In this document: positions 1 to 8,319 of the stretch, in pieces
How positions within the stretch are numbered: the first letter of the stretch is position 1
Layout of the letters: each line of letters starts with the position of its first letter
DNA from: CFX5 sp023384495
GTDB lineage: Bacteria > Chloroflexota > Anaerolineae > Caldilineales > Caldilineaceae
Reading direction: 5' to 3'
NCBI GenBank assembly: GCA_048499455.1
Contig: JASNZV010000014.1
Span: 62,001 to 126,000, forward strand
DNA length: 64,000 bases
Program-made: the position numbers and the translations under genes
The notes under the pieces: generated by a model
The model's input: only the letters and a program-made list of their open reading frames with translations
The model's database searches: none
Told to the model about the DNA's origin: nothing

Positions 1-367
1 CTGCACGGGTTGGGAATCCTGCTGTTGTCCGTCCGTTTGGTAGAGTAACAGTACATAATCGGCGTTCTCTCCCGCCGACCACGCCGACCACGCCGACCAC
101 CAATAAAGAACCTCGCATGCACTTCACCATCCAGAATCTCTCCAAACCATATTAAATGTCACCTGTTGTGCGGCAGTGGACCGCTCGGGGCATGGAATGA
201 TCGCAGGCGGAGGACACTGTACCACACCTGGACAACTGACCAGGTCCAAAACGCCCCAAGTGGCCGTCGTCTTTTGCCCACCCTGCCGCTACGATAGCCT
301 CAATTCCCACCATCGAGCCTACGTAACATTGATCGACCATCCGCGCCAATTACAGGAGAAGGCAACA
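1..367. other. Leading intergenic stretch
   Basis: No gene is supported here. Visible structure is a 9-bp tandem repeat (gccgaccac, three copies at 74-100) and a small inverted repeat ACCTGG/CCAGGT at 226-245. An open frame runs upstream of the corrinoid gene from about 176, but it lacks a ribosome site and corrinoid-protein similarity. I looked for a cobalamin riboswitch because the next gene binds B12 and saw no convincing B12 box. Confidence 0.5.
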
Positions 368-1003
368 ATGGGCAGTGATTTGCAGGACCTCAAAGCGGCG
401 ATCATCGACGGTGACAACAAAGCAGCCATCGCGCTCACCGGCCAGCTGATCGAAACCGGAGCCAGCCCCCAATCGATCCTGAATGACGGTCTGATCGCAG
501 GGATGAGCGAAGTCGGCGAGTTGTTCAAGTGTGGCGAGTATTTTGTGCCGGAAATGCTGGTTGCGGCGCGGGCGATGAAGAGCGCACTCGAAATCCTGCG
601 CCCCAGACTGGTGGATACTGGCGTCCAGCCCATCGGCACCATTGTGCTCGGCACTGTGCGCGGTGACCTGCACGACATCGGCAAAAATCTGACCGCAATG
701 TTTCTGGAAGGCGCTGGTTTTCGTGTCGTGGACTTGGGGGTGGATGTATCCGCCGACAAGTTTGTGGCCGCCGTAAAAGAACACAATGCCGAGCTGCTGG
801 GTATGTCCGCCTTGCTTACCACCACCATGACCTACACCGCCGAAGTGATTCGCGCCTTGCAGGCAGCCAATCTGCGCGACCAGGTCAAGGTGATCGTCGG
901 CGGCGCCCCAGTCACGGCGGACTGGGCCCGTCAGATCGGCGCCGACGCCTTTGCGGTAGACGCCGCCAGCGGGGCGGAGCGTTGCAAAGAACTGCTACAT
1001 TAA
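368..1003 (+). CDS. Corrinoid (B12-binding) methyltransferase protein
   Basis: Methyl-carrying corrinoid protein of the MtaC/MtbC/MttC family, 211 residues, the usual length. The N-terminal half is the helical cap domain (about 1-85). The C-terminal half is the Rossmann-like B12 domain with DLHDIGKN, whose His102 is the lower axial cobalt ligand, followed by SALLTTT and VGGAPV, the classic DxHxxG...SxL...GG pattern. The start at 368 is chosen because AGGAGA lies 8-9 bases upstream and the protein then begins at the family's normal N-terminus. It is the only corrinoid protein in a run that holds six UroD-type methyltransferases, so it probably shuttles methyl groups for several of them. The substrate is unknown. 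Confidence 0.95.
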   Translation: MGSDLQDLKAAIIDGDNKAAIALTGQLIETGASPQSILNDGLIAGMSEVGELFKCGEYFVPEMLVAARAMKSALEILRPRLVDTGVQPIGTIVLGTVRGDLHDIGKNLTAMFLEGAGFRVVDLGVDVSADKFVAAVKEHNAELLGMSALLTTTMTYTAEVIRALQAANLRDQVKVIVGGAPVTADWARQIGADAFAVDAASGAERCKELLH

Positions 1004-1004
1004 C

Positions 1005-1093
1005 AACAGCGTTACACAGAGAACACGGAGGAGACGCAGAGAACACAGAGAAAAGTCTCTGTGCCTTCTCGGTGTCCTCTGTGTAACGCTGTT
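1005..1093. repeat. Dispersed palindrome, CACGGAG/CTCTGTG family, copy A
   Basis: Long imperfect inverted repeat. The outer arms (17 bases starting AACAGCGTTACACAGAG and their reverse complement ending at 1093) match perfectly, and the middle contains repeated cacagag/ctctgtg units. It begins just after the corrinoid stop codon. Three more copies are in this window (near 2287, 3493 and 51666). There is no T-run, so it is not a typical intrinsic terminator; a REP- or MITE-like element is more likely. Confidence 0.8.
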
Positions 1094-1123
1094 TCTCATT
1101 CATCCCGATAAGGTGTCGCTCGC

Positions 1124-2353
1124 ATGAACAACCGGGCACGTTTTCAGGCTACGATGCACTACCAGCCGCGTGATCGCGCGCCGATCACCGACTTTGGTTT
1201 CTGGGAAGAGACCTTTCCGGTATGGTACGAACAGGGGCTGCCGCGCAGGATTCGCTTCAGCTACGCCAACTCAAACCACATCGACTATTTTGGCATGGAT
1301 TTTGGCATCGACGAGCTCTCGCGCAGTACGGAAGTGCGCGTCGGGCTGGCGCCGGCCTTTCGGCTCAAAGTGCTGGAGGACCGTGGGGATCACGAGGTGC
1401 GTCAACAGGCCGATGGGGTGCGCGTGCTGCGCCGCAAGTTTATGAGTTCGATCCCCCAGCACCAGGGCCATCTCCTCACCGACCGCGCTAGTTGGGAGAA
1501 ACACTACAAGCCGCGCCTCGACCCCGATAACCCCAACCGCTTCCCCAAAGACTGGGCCGAGCGGGTGCTGCGGTGGCAAGATCCCAATCGCGACCAGATC
1601 GTCGTCCTGCCCGGCGGCAGCCTCTACGGCTGGCTGCGCAACTGGATGGGTGTCGAGAACCTCTCCTACGTGGTCTACGACGACCCGGCCTGGTTCGAGG
1701 AGATGGTCACCACCGTGGCGGATTGCATCCTCGGTACGCTCCGCCGCGCCCTGGCGTCGGGTGTCCAGTTCGATGCCTGCGGCATGTGGGAAGATATGGC
1801 GTACAACGCAGGACCGCTGCTGAGCCCGCGCCACTTCAAACAGTATCTCGTGCCCCACTATCGGCGTATCACTGACCTGCTGCACAAACATGGGGTTGAT
1901 GTGGTGTGGGTGGACTGCGATGGCGACATCGCGAAACTGGTCCCGCTCTGGCTGGATGCCGGCGTCAACTGCATGTTCCCGCTCGAGATAGGCTCTTGGG
2001 GCGCTGACCCGGTGGAGTACCGGCGGCAATACGGCAAGGACCTGCTCATCATGGGCGGCTTTGACAAACACATCCTGCAAGGCTCGCAGACCGCCATCGA
2101 GCAGGAGGTGCGCCGCCTGGCCCCACTAGTCGAGGAGGGCGGCTACATCGGCTTTTGCGACCACCGCGTCCCGCCCGACGCGCCGCTGGAAAACTATCTG
2201 TTTTTCCTGAAGACCATCCGTGCGGTGTGGGCACACGGCGTCAACCTGCGGCCAATGGGGTGCGAAGGCGCCGACAGAAAACAAAAACAGCAGGAACACG
2301 GAGATCACAGAGAAGGCGCAGAGAACACAGAGACAGCTCTGTGCGCTCCGTGA
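1124..2353 (+). CDS. UroD/MtaA-family methyltransferase 1
   Basis: Uroporphyrinogen decarboxylase-fold methyltransferase, 409 residues. Such proteins transfer methyl groups between a substrate, a corrinoid protein and a C1 carrier; true heme-pathway UroD is unlikely given the context and divergence. The family N-terminus is recognisable (RFQATMHYQPRDRAPITDFG). At the site where MtaA/MtbA carry a zinc-ligand HxC, this protein reads D264-C-D266, so the metal site differs even from its five neighbours, which have HxD. The last 28 or so residues, rich in Q, E, H and R, are encoded by repeat copy B running into the gene, so the functional protein probably ends near residue 380. It follows the corrinoid gene by 120 bases. 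Confidence 0.85.
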   Translation: MNNRARFQATMHYQPRDRAPITDFGFWEETFPVWYEQGLPRRIRFSYANSNHIDYFGMDFGIDELSRSTEVRVGLAPAFRLKVLEDRGDHEVRQQADGVRVLRRKFMSSIPQHQGHLLTDRASWEKHYKPRLDPDNPNRFPKDWAERVLRWQDPNRDQIVVLPGGSLYGWLRNWMGVENLSYVVYDDPAWFEEMVTTVADCILGTLRRALASGVQFDACGMWEDMAYNAGPLLSPRHFKQYLVPHYRRITDLLHKHGVDVVWVDCDGDIAKLVPLWLDAGVNCMFPLEIGSWGADPVEYRRQYGKDLLIMGGFDKHILQGSQTAIEQEVRRLAPLVEEGGYIGFCDHRVPPDAPLENYLFFLKTIRAVWAHGVNLRPMGCEGADRKQKQQEHGDHREGAENTETALCAP

Positions 2354-2375
2354 ATCCTCTGTGCTCTCTGTGCTG
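2287..2375. repeat. Dispersed palindrome, copy B (overlaps gene end)
   Basis: Second copy of the CACGGAG/CTCTGTG element. Left arm starts acagcaggaacacgg and right arm ends ctctctgtgctgct. It overlaps the last 60-70 bases of the preceding methyltransferase frame, which is read through the repeat, and ends about 20 bases before the next start codon. Confidence 0.7.
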
Positions 2376-2395
2376 CTTTAGTTCAGGGGGGGTGT

Positions 2396-3466
2396 ATGGA
2401 CGCACGAGAACGTTTCCTCAGAGCGCTGCGCCGCCAACAGCCAGACCGGGCGCCGGTCCACGATAGCCTCTGGGCTGAGACGGTGCGCCGCTGGCAGAAG
2501 CAGGGCTTACCGACTGAGATTCCGCCGGAAGATTATTTTGGTTACGAGATGGTCTCTTTTGGCGTCGACCAATCGCCCATGTTTGAGGTGAAGACGCTGC
2601 ACAAGGACAATGAGTACCTGGTCGAAACCACACCCTACGGCGGTGTGCGCAAAAACTTTCGCACCTTTGCCAGCACACCGGAGATCATCCAGTGGGCCGT
2701 CCAATCGAAAGCTGATTGGGACGACCTTAGGCCGCGCCATTTGCCGGACTTTGTGCCCGATTACGCCCGCGTGGATTGGGTGAGCCTGCGCCAGCGCTAC
2801 CAACAGGCGCGCTCCGAAGGCAAGTGTATCGCCTTTTCCACTGTGGTCGGCTATGACCAGCTCCAGCGCTACATCAAGAGCGAGAAGCTGCTCATGATCA
2901 CGCTCGACGACCCGGCCTGGTTCCGCGAGATGGTGGAGACGGTGGCCGAACTGGTCTTACGCCTGGCTAAGCTTGTGGTGGGCGCCGGCTACCAGCCCGA
3001 TGTGGCCTTTTTCTACAACGACATGGCCTATCGCAACGGGCCACTCTTCTCGCCCAGAACCTATCGCAACTGTATTTTGGAATCAGACAGGATGCTGTGT
3101 GACTACTTCCACAGCCTGGACATTCCGGTCATCTACCATACCGACGGTGACATCCACAAGCTGATCCCGCCGCTGATCGAGGCCGGTGTGGACTGTCTGC
3201 AGCCGCTGGAGGCCAAGGCCAACATGGATGTGCGCGAGCTCAAAGCCGAATATGGCGACCGTCTCTCGTTTATGGGCAACATCGACACGCGCAAAATGGC
3301 CGACCCCGACCCGCGTGTGATCGAAGAAGAGATCCGCACCAAGCTGGAGGTGGCAAAGGTCGGCGGCGGCTACATCTATCACAGCGACCACTCGGTGCCG
3401 CCGACGGTCACGCTCGACCAATACCGGCGGGTGCTGGAGCTGGTGCGCCAGTACGGCGCTTCGTAG
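2396..3466 (+). CDS. UroD/MtaA-family methyltransferase 2
   Basis: UroD-fold methyltransferase of 356 residues, a normal family length. It opens with the family motif RFLRALRRQQPDRAPV and carries the metal/active-site segment HTDGD (H248, D250) and a C-terminal SDHSVPP loop. The HxD replaces the zinc HxC of methanogen MtaA. ATG at 2396 follows a GGGGGG stretch that can serve as ribosome site. It sits between repeat copies B and C and is closest in pattern to methyltransferase 1 (shared DDPAWFREM / DDPAWFEEM and DMAY.NGPL.SPR segments), suggesting a tandem duplication. Substrate not identifiable. Confidence 0.87.
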   Translation: MDARERFLRALRRQQPDRAPVHDSLWAETVRRWQKQGLPTEIPPEDYFGYEMVSFGVDQSPMFEVKTLHKDNEYLVETTPYGGVRKNFRTFASTPEIIQWAVQSKADWDDLRPRHLPDFVPDYARVDWVSLRQRYQQARSEGKCIAFSTVVGYDQLQRYIKSEKLLMITLDDPAWFREMVETVAELVLRLAKLVVGAGYQPDVAFFYNDMAYRNGPLFSPRTYRNCILESDRMLCDYFHSLDIPVIYHTDGDIHKLIPPLIEAGVDCLQPLEAKANMDVRELKAEYGDRLSFMGNIDTRKMADPDPRVIEEEIRTKLEVAKVGGGYIYHSDHSVPPTVTLDQYRRVLELVRQYGAS

Positions 3467-3492
3467 CATCGGCTAGGAAGGATGGGCAGGTG

Positions 3493-3599
3493 AAAAAACG
3501 GAACACGGAGCGCACAGAGGAGTCACCGAGAACACAGAGACATCTTGAGAGACTCCGTGTGCTCTGTGTCTTCTCCGCGTTCTCTGTGTTCCGCTTTTG
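3493..3599. repeat. Dispersed palindrome, copy C
   Basis: Third copy of the CACGGAG/CTCTGTG element, between methyltransferases 2 and 3. Outer arms aaaacggaacacggag and ctctgtgttccgctttt are complementary. Internal units of cacagag/ctctgtg vary from the other copies. Confidence 0.75.
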
Positions 3600-3640
3600 T
3601 TCTGCGCTGGTCAGACGCAATCGAATAAAGGTCAACGCCC

Positions 3641-4705
3641 ATGCGTGAAGAAACCATGACACCCAGGGAGCGCTGGCTGGCCGTGCTCCAGCGCAAAGAA
3701 CCAGACCGCCTGCCCATGGACTATTGGGGCACTAAAGAGACCACGCGCAAGTTGCTCAAACATCTGGGCTGCGCCAATGTCTTGCAGATGTACAATCGGC
3801 TCCACATCGACCGGGTCTTTAGCGTGCGGCTCAAGTACATTGGCCCGCGGCTCAAACCGGGCTACGACATCTATGGCCGCCGGCACCGGAAAATCAGCTA
3901 CGGCGGCGGGGCCGGCGCCTATCGCGAGTGCGTCTATCATCCACTGGCGCACTATACCACTATCGAAGAAATTGAGCGCAACTACACCTGGCCCACGGCG
4001 GATTGGTTCGATTATTCAGAAATCCCCCAGCAGGCCCGCTCCAGGGCGCGCTACCCGCTCCAGGGCGGCGGTTCCGAGCCCTTCCTGATTTACAAAGACC
4101 TGCGCGGCATGGAGCAGGCGTATATGGACCTGGCGCTCAATCCAGAGCTTGTCCACTATTGCCTGGATAGACTCTTCGACTTCTGCTACGAGAACACCCG
4201 GCGCATCTACGAACAGATTCCGGGCCAGGTCACGCTGTCATACATCGCCGAGGACTTCGGCGGGCAGGAGACGTTGCTCTTCTCGGCGGCGATGATCCGG
4301 GAGTTCTTCATCCCGCGCATGAAGCGCATGATCGACCTGGCCCACGAGGCCGGCGTCTACGCCTTTTTCCACAGCGACGGCGCCATCCGCCCGATCCTAC
4401 CCGCCATGATTGCGGCGGGTATCGACGTGCTTAACCCGATCCAGTGGCGCTGCCAGGGTATGGAGCGCGCCGCGCTCAAGCACGATTTTGGCGACCAGGT
4501 GCTCTTCCACGGCGGGATGGACAACCAGCAGACCCTGCCCTTTGGCAGCGTAGACGACGTACGCCAGGAGGTGATCGACAACATCGAGACCCTGGGCAAA
4601 GACGGCGGCTATATCCTGGCGCCCTGCCACAACATCCAGGTCATCACGCCACCGGAAAACATTGTAGCGATGTATGCGACAGGGCTGGCCTATGGGCAGC
4701 GGTGA
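3641..4705 (+). CDS. UroD/MtaA-family methyltransferase 3
   Basis: UroD-fold methyltransferase, 354 residues, more divergent than the first two. The N-terminal motif is RWLAVLQRKEPDRLPMDYWG and the metal-site segment is HSDGA (H244, D246). The C-terminal loop has APCHNIQ, retaining a Cys near where MtaA has its third zinc ligand. ATG 3641 is used because AAAGGT precedes it by about 8 bases; ATG 3656 is a weaker alternative. The stop codon is 8 bases before the start of the DUF362 gene, so the two are almost certainly cotranscribed. Confidence 0.85.
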   Translation: MREETMTPRERWLAVLQRKEPDRLPMDYWGTKETTRKLLKHLGCANVLQMYNRLHIDRVFSVRLKYIGPRLKPGYDIYGRRHRKISYGGGAGAYRECVYHPLAHYTTIEEIERNYTWPTADWFDYSEIPQQARSRARYPLQGGGSEPFLIYKDLRGMEQAYMDLALNPELVHYCLDRLFDFCYENTRRIYEQIPGQVTLSYIAEDFGGQETLLFSAAMIREFFIPRMKRMIDLAHEAGVYAFFHSDGAIRPILPAMIAAGIDVLNPIQWRCQGMERAALKHDFGDQVLFHGGMDNQQTLPFGSVDDVRQEVIDNIETLGKDGGYILAPCHNIQVITPPENIVAMYATGLAYGQR

Positions 4706-4713
4706 AAGGATCA

Positions 4714-5817
4714 ATGATGATGCTATACAACTCACAAGCGACCTTCAGCAGGCGCGCGTTTCTCGGTAATGTGGCTGCGGCGGGCGCGCTAGCCAGCGCC
4801 ACCGGTCTATTGGCCGCATGTGCGCCCATCGATGGCGCCGCCCGCCTGCCTGACCGTGAGATCGAGCCTGCAATCGAGCCGGCCCCTCAGGCGCGCCAAC
4901 CCAATGGCGCCGGGCGCGCCCGGGTCGCCTTTGTCAAGACCACCGACCGCGCCGAAGGGGTGCGGCAGGCCATTGCCCTCTTGGGTGCGCCGGTGGTTGC
5001 CGGCAAGAACGTCCTGCTCAAGCCCAACTTCAACAGCGCCGACCCTGCACCCGGCTCAACCCACCCGGACGTGCTGCGCGCCATGGTGGAGACGCTCTGG
5101 GCCGGCGACGCACGCGCCATCACAGTGGCCGACCGCAGCGGCATGGGCAACACTCAGCGGGTGATGGAACAACTCGACGTCTTTGAGATGGCGAAGGAAC
5201 TGGACTTTGCGCCCCTGGTCTTCGACGAGCTGGCGGAGAAGGAGTGGGAGATGATCCAGTCGCCAGATCTGCACTGGCGGCAAGGTTTCCCCATGGCCCG
5301 CCCCGTCTTGGACGCCGACGCCGTGGTGCAGGCCTGCTGCCTGAAGACGCACCAGTTTGGCGGTCACTTCACGCTATCGCTCAAAAACTCGGTGGGGATG
5401 GTTGCAAAGGTGCGCCCGGGTGAGCGTTATGATTACATGAACGAGTTGCACGGCACAAGCGAACAGCGCCGGCTGATCGCCGAGATCAACCTGGCCTATG
5501 ATCCAGCGCTGATCGTCATGGATGGCGTCGAGGCCTTCGTCAGTGGTGGGCCCCATGTCGGGCCGCGGGTGGCAGCCAACGTTGTGCTGGCCGCGACCGA
5601 TCGTATTGCCGTCGATGCCGTGGGCGTGGCGTTGCTCCGCCACTTTGGCGCGACGCCGCAGGTGAGCCAGGGGGCGATCTTTGACCAGGAGCAGATTGCG
5701 CGCGCGGTCGAGCTGGGGCTGGGCGTCCAGCGCGCAGATCAGATCGAACTAGTAACGGGTGACCCGGACAGCGAAGCCTATGCAGCGCAGATCGATTCGA
5801 TCCTGCAACAGGGTTGA
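4714..5817 (+). CDS. DUF362-family Tat-exported lipoprotein
   Basis: Secreted DUF362 protein, 367 residues. The N-terminus has a twin-arginine signal (SRRAFLGN, R13-R14), a hydrophobic stretch and a lipobox-like LLAAC (Cys36), so it is probably exported folded and lipid-anchored. The mature part follows the DUF362 pattern (VLLKPNFNSADPAPGSTHPD, ADRSGMG, CCLKTHQFGGHFTLSLKN). No CxxCxxC ferredoxin motif is present, unlike some DUF362 proteins, so no Fe-S cluster is visible. The start is the first of three consecutive ATGs after AAAGGA. DUF362 has no firm biochemical role; its place between methyltransferases 3 and 4 suggests an accessory function for the same pathway at the cell surface. Confidence 0.85.
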   Translation: MMMLYNSQATFSRRAFLGNVAAAGALASATGLLAACAPIDGAARLPDREIEPAIEPAPQARQPNGAGRARVAFVKTTDRAEGVRQAIALLGAPVVAGKNVLLKPNFNSADPAPGSTHPDVLRAMVETLWAGDARAITVADRSGMGNTQRVMEQLDVFEMAKELDFAPLVFDELAEKEWEMIQSPDLHWRQGFPMARPVLDADAVVQACCLKTHQFGGHFTLSLKNSVGMVAKVRPGERYDYMNELHGTSEQRRLIAEINLAYDPALIVMDGVEAFVSGGPHVGPRVAANVVLAATDRIAVDAVGVALLRHFGATPQVSQGAIFDQEQIARAVELGLGVQRADQIELVTGDPDSEAYAAQIDSILQQG

Positions 5818-5887
5818 GGGGGTTTGGGTTGCCACAGGCTGCTGAACATATTTTTGCGCCACATTCATAAACTCATTGGATGAGCCC

Positions 5888-6904
5888 ATGTGCGCCTGGC
5901 CAGAAGAGCATACACCAAAAGCACGTGCGGTCAACGCCCTGGAGCGCAGACCACCCCTACCCGGCCTCGTGCCGACGTTTGAACTGGAGTTCCAACTTAC
6001 GCAGGAACTGCTGGGCGCCGAGTTCTACCGCGGCGCCGAGGCGTGGGAGCCGGTCACTGCAACCGAACGGCAGCGCATGATCCGCCACAACGCTGAACTC
6101 TACGTCGAAGTGGCCGAACGGCTCGATTACGCCATCATCATGATCGTTGGCCCGCACGAGGCTGCCGACATCGCGGCCACGGCCAACCTCATCCGCCGGC
6201 AGGTGGGCGACCGCTATCTGCTCATCTGCCACGGCGACGCCACCTTTGCCATCCCCTCGGGCAGCGACATGATGGAGATGGCCGTCGCCTTCTTCGACCG
6301 GCCTGACGAAATGCACCAACTTGCCAAGACGCGGGTGCAAGAGGCCCTGGCGCGCGGCAGATTTCTGTGCGAGGAGTGCGGGCTGGACGGCTTCGCCCTC
6401 TGCGCCGATTACTGTTTCAACACCGGCCCCTTCCTTTCCCCGCGCATGTTCCGCCAGTTCGTCACGCCCTACCTCAAAGAACTGGTGGCGGGCTACAAGG
6501 AGATGGGCTTCTACGTCATCAAGCACACCGACGGCAACCTTATGCCCATCCTCGACCAGATCCTTGAGTGCGAGCCGCACGGGCTGCACTCCATCGACTG
6601 CCAGGCCAGGGAGATGGACATGGCGGTCATCAAAAGGCTGGCGGGCGACAAGCTCTGTCTGCTGGGCGGCGTCCAGTGCAGCCTGCTCCAGACGGGCGCC
6701 GAGGAAGAGATCGTCGAACAGTGTAAATATGTGCTGCGCCACGGCATGCCTGGCGGCGGCTACATCTACGGCACGACCAACGTCGCCTTCAAAGGGCTGC
6801 CGCTGGAGCGCTATCTGCTCATTCTGGAGATCCGCAAACAGTACGGCTGGTATGACGAGCACGGCAACCCCTGCCCGGTGCTCTTTGAAGACCATGAAAC
6901 GTGA
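5888..6904 (+). CDS. UroD/MtaA-family methyltransferase 4
   Basis: UroD-fold methyltransferase, about 338 residues. The N-terminus is shorter and different from its neighbours, beginning directly before LVPTFELEFQLTQELLG. The core has HTDGN (H213, D215), a Q-rich strand LLGGVQC, and GGGYIYGTTNVAFKG near the C-terminus. The ATG at 5888 is preferred over an in-frame TTG at 5876, but neither has a strong ribosome site. It is closest in layout to methyltransferase 6 (shared FNTGPFLSPRMFR / KNGPMFSPRVFR type segments and HxDGNLMP). Confidence 0.83.
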   Translation: MCAWPEEHTPKARAVNALERRPPLPGLVPTFELEFQLTQELLGAEFYRGAEAWEPVTATERQRMIRHNAELYVEVAERLDYAIIMIVGPHEAADIAATANLIRRQVGDRYLLICHGDATFAIPSGSDMMEMAVAFFDRPDEMHQLAKTRVQEALARGRFLCEECGLDGFALCADYCFNTGPFLSPRMFRQFVTPYLKELVAGYKEMGFYVIKHTDGNLMPILDQILECEPHGLHSIDCQAREMDMAVIKRLAGDKLCLLGGVQCSLLQTGAEEEIVEQCKYVLRHGMPGGGYIYGTTNVAFKGLPLERYLLILEIRKQYGWYDEHGNPCPVLFEDHET

Positions 6905-6967
6905 TGCGTAGTTCGTGATGCGTAACACACTCCACACACCATGTATCACTGATTACCGATTACGCAT
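6901..6967. repeat. Direct repeat GTGATGCGTA and short inverted repeat
   Basis: GTGATGCGTA occurs at 6901 and again at 6915 (14-base period, overlapping the preceding stop codon). ATGCGTAA (6918-6925) pairs with TTACGCAT (6960-6967) to form a possible stem. It lies between methyltransferases 4 and 5. The function is unknown; it looks like low-complexity intergenic repeat debris. Confidence 0.5.
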
Positions 6968-6992
6968 TCTCATTACACTCAAGGAGATCACC

Positions 6993-8210
6993 ATGCCTCA
7001 AGATGCTCCCCCCAGGTCGATGACCCACCGCCAACGGATGCTCGCCACCATCCGCGGCGAGCCGACCGACCAGCTCCCCTGGGCGCCGCGCATGGACCTC
7101 TGGTACATTGCCCAACGCGCTCGTGGCACGCTGCCACCGGAATTCGCCGGCTTGCACATGGTCGAAGTGGCCGAGCTGCTGGGCGTGGCCTGCCACAGCA
7201 TCGGCGGTGACATGACTCTGCCCGGTGGCCGCGACAACAGTTTGCGTGGGCTGGGCATCGATAACCATCCCGACTACCCCTACCGGGTTGAGCTACGCAA
7301 CCTGCCCATCGAGTCGACCGACGACGGCGAGCATCTGCGCACCCGCATCTGCGCACCCGCCGGGGAACTCTTTCTCCACCTCTTCCGCTCGCAAGGAATG
7401 GCGCGCGACGGCATCTCGTTGCCCTTTGTCAAGTCCTACGCCATCCGCTCGGTGGATGATTTTGAGGCCGTGGCACAGGTTTTTGAGCACCTGGACCTGA
7501 TTCCCACGCCGGAGTCTTATCGTACTTTTCAGCGACGCATTGGCGAGCAGGGGTTGGCCGTGGCGCGAGGACCGGTGGCGGCTTCGCCCATGCATCTGAT
7601 CTTGCACGAACTGGTGGCAATGGATCAGTTCTTCTATCTCTATCACGACGAACGCCCGGCCCTGCACGCCCTGGCCAAACGCATGGAGCCCTTCTTCGAG
7701 GCTGCGCTCGAGGCGCTCGCCACTTGTGATGCCGAGGTGATTTTCTGGGGCGCCAACTACGACCAGGATTTGACCTGGCCACCCTTCTTCGAGGCGGAGA
7801 TCGCGCCCTGGCTCAAGAAGGTCAGCGACCGTCTCCACGCGGCGGGTAAGTTCGTGCTGACCCACACCGACGGCGAAAACAAACGGCTGCTCCCACTCTA
7901 CCCTGCCTGCGGCTTCGACGTGGCCGAGTCGTTCTGCCCCGCGCCCATGACCAAGGTCACGCTGGCCGAGATGCTGGAGGGGCTGCGACCTAAGACGACC
8001 GTCTGGGGCGGCGTCCCGTCGGTGGCGCTGTTGGACGACGCTATGACGGACACGGTCTTTGCGCGCCATCTGGATGAACTGTTCGCCTCGATTGGCCCAG
8101 GCGACCACCTGATCCTCGGCGTTTCGGACAACGTGCCGCCCGACGCCAACCTGGAGCGGCTGGCGGAGATCAAGCAGCGGGTCGAGGCCTTTGGGCCGAT
8201 ATCGCCATAG
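6993..8210 (+). CDS. UroD/MtaA-family methyltransferase 5
   Basis: UroD-fold methyltransferase, 405 residues, the longest core of the six after allowing for the repeat tail on the first. ATG 6993 is chosen for the good ribosome site AAGGAG 7 bases upstream. It starts MTHRQRMLATIRGEPTDQLP after a short lead. The metal-site segment is HTDGE (H291, D293), and the distal loop is GVSDNVPPDANLERL. The insertion around residues 80-190 (DMTLPGGRDNS onward) distinguishes it from the others, which may mean a different methyl donor. It is followed by a perfect 19-bp inverted repeat. Confidence 0.85.
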   Translation: MPQDAPPRSMTHRQRMLATIRGEPTDQLPWAPRMDLWYIAQRARGTLPPEFAGLHMVEVAELLGVACHSIGGDMTLPGGRDNSLRGLGIDNHPDYPYRVELRNLPIESTDDGEHLRTRICAPAGELFLHLFRSQGMARDGISLPFVKSYAIRSVDDFEAVAQVFEHLDLIPTPESYRTFQRRIGEQGLAVARGPVAASPMHLILHELVAMDQFFYLYHDERPALHALAKRMEPFFEAALEALATCDAEVIFWGANYDQDLTWPPFFEAEIAPWLKKVSDRLHAAGKFVLTHTDGENKRLLPLYPACGFDVAESFCPAPMTKVTLAEMLEGLRPKTTVWGGVPSVALLDDAMTDTVFARHLDELFASIGPGDHLILGVSDNVPPDANLERLAEIKQRVEAFGPISP

Positions 8211-8222
8211 AATTGCTGGCAA

Positions 8223-8289
8223 GACCTCCGGGAGGGGACCAGGTGAAATCTTTCCAGACCAAGCTGTCTGTGGTCCCCTCCCGGAGGTC
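8223..8289. repeat. Perfect 19-bp inverted repeat
   Basis: The arm GACCTCCGGGAGGGGACCA (8223-8241) is exactly complementary to 8271-8289, with a 29-base loop. No T-run follows, so it is not a standard terminator. It sits between methyltransferase 5 and the DUF1638 gene and could act as an mRNA-stabilising hairpin or be a REP-like element. Confidence 0.7.
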
Positions 8290-8319
8290 GGGCTCACAGC
8301 CCAGGATTGAGAGGATGGC

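Noticed and set aside
233..249. Exact 17-base match (caactgaccaggtccaa) between 233-249 and 44545-44561
   Set aside because: The flanks do not match, and a 17-mer repeat in 64 kb of biased sequence can occur by chance.
176..367. 64-residue N-terminal extension of the corrinoid protein
   Set aside because: It does not resemble the family, and a good ribosome site supports the start at 368.
1..367. Possible cobalamin riboswitch before the corrinoid gene
   Set aside because: No B12-box-like segment or expected pairing was visible.
1005..3599. CRISPR-like spacing of the first three palindromic repeats
   Set aside because: Copies are more than 1 kb apart with genes between, vary in sequence, and no cas genes are present.
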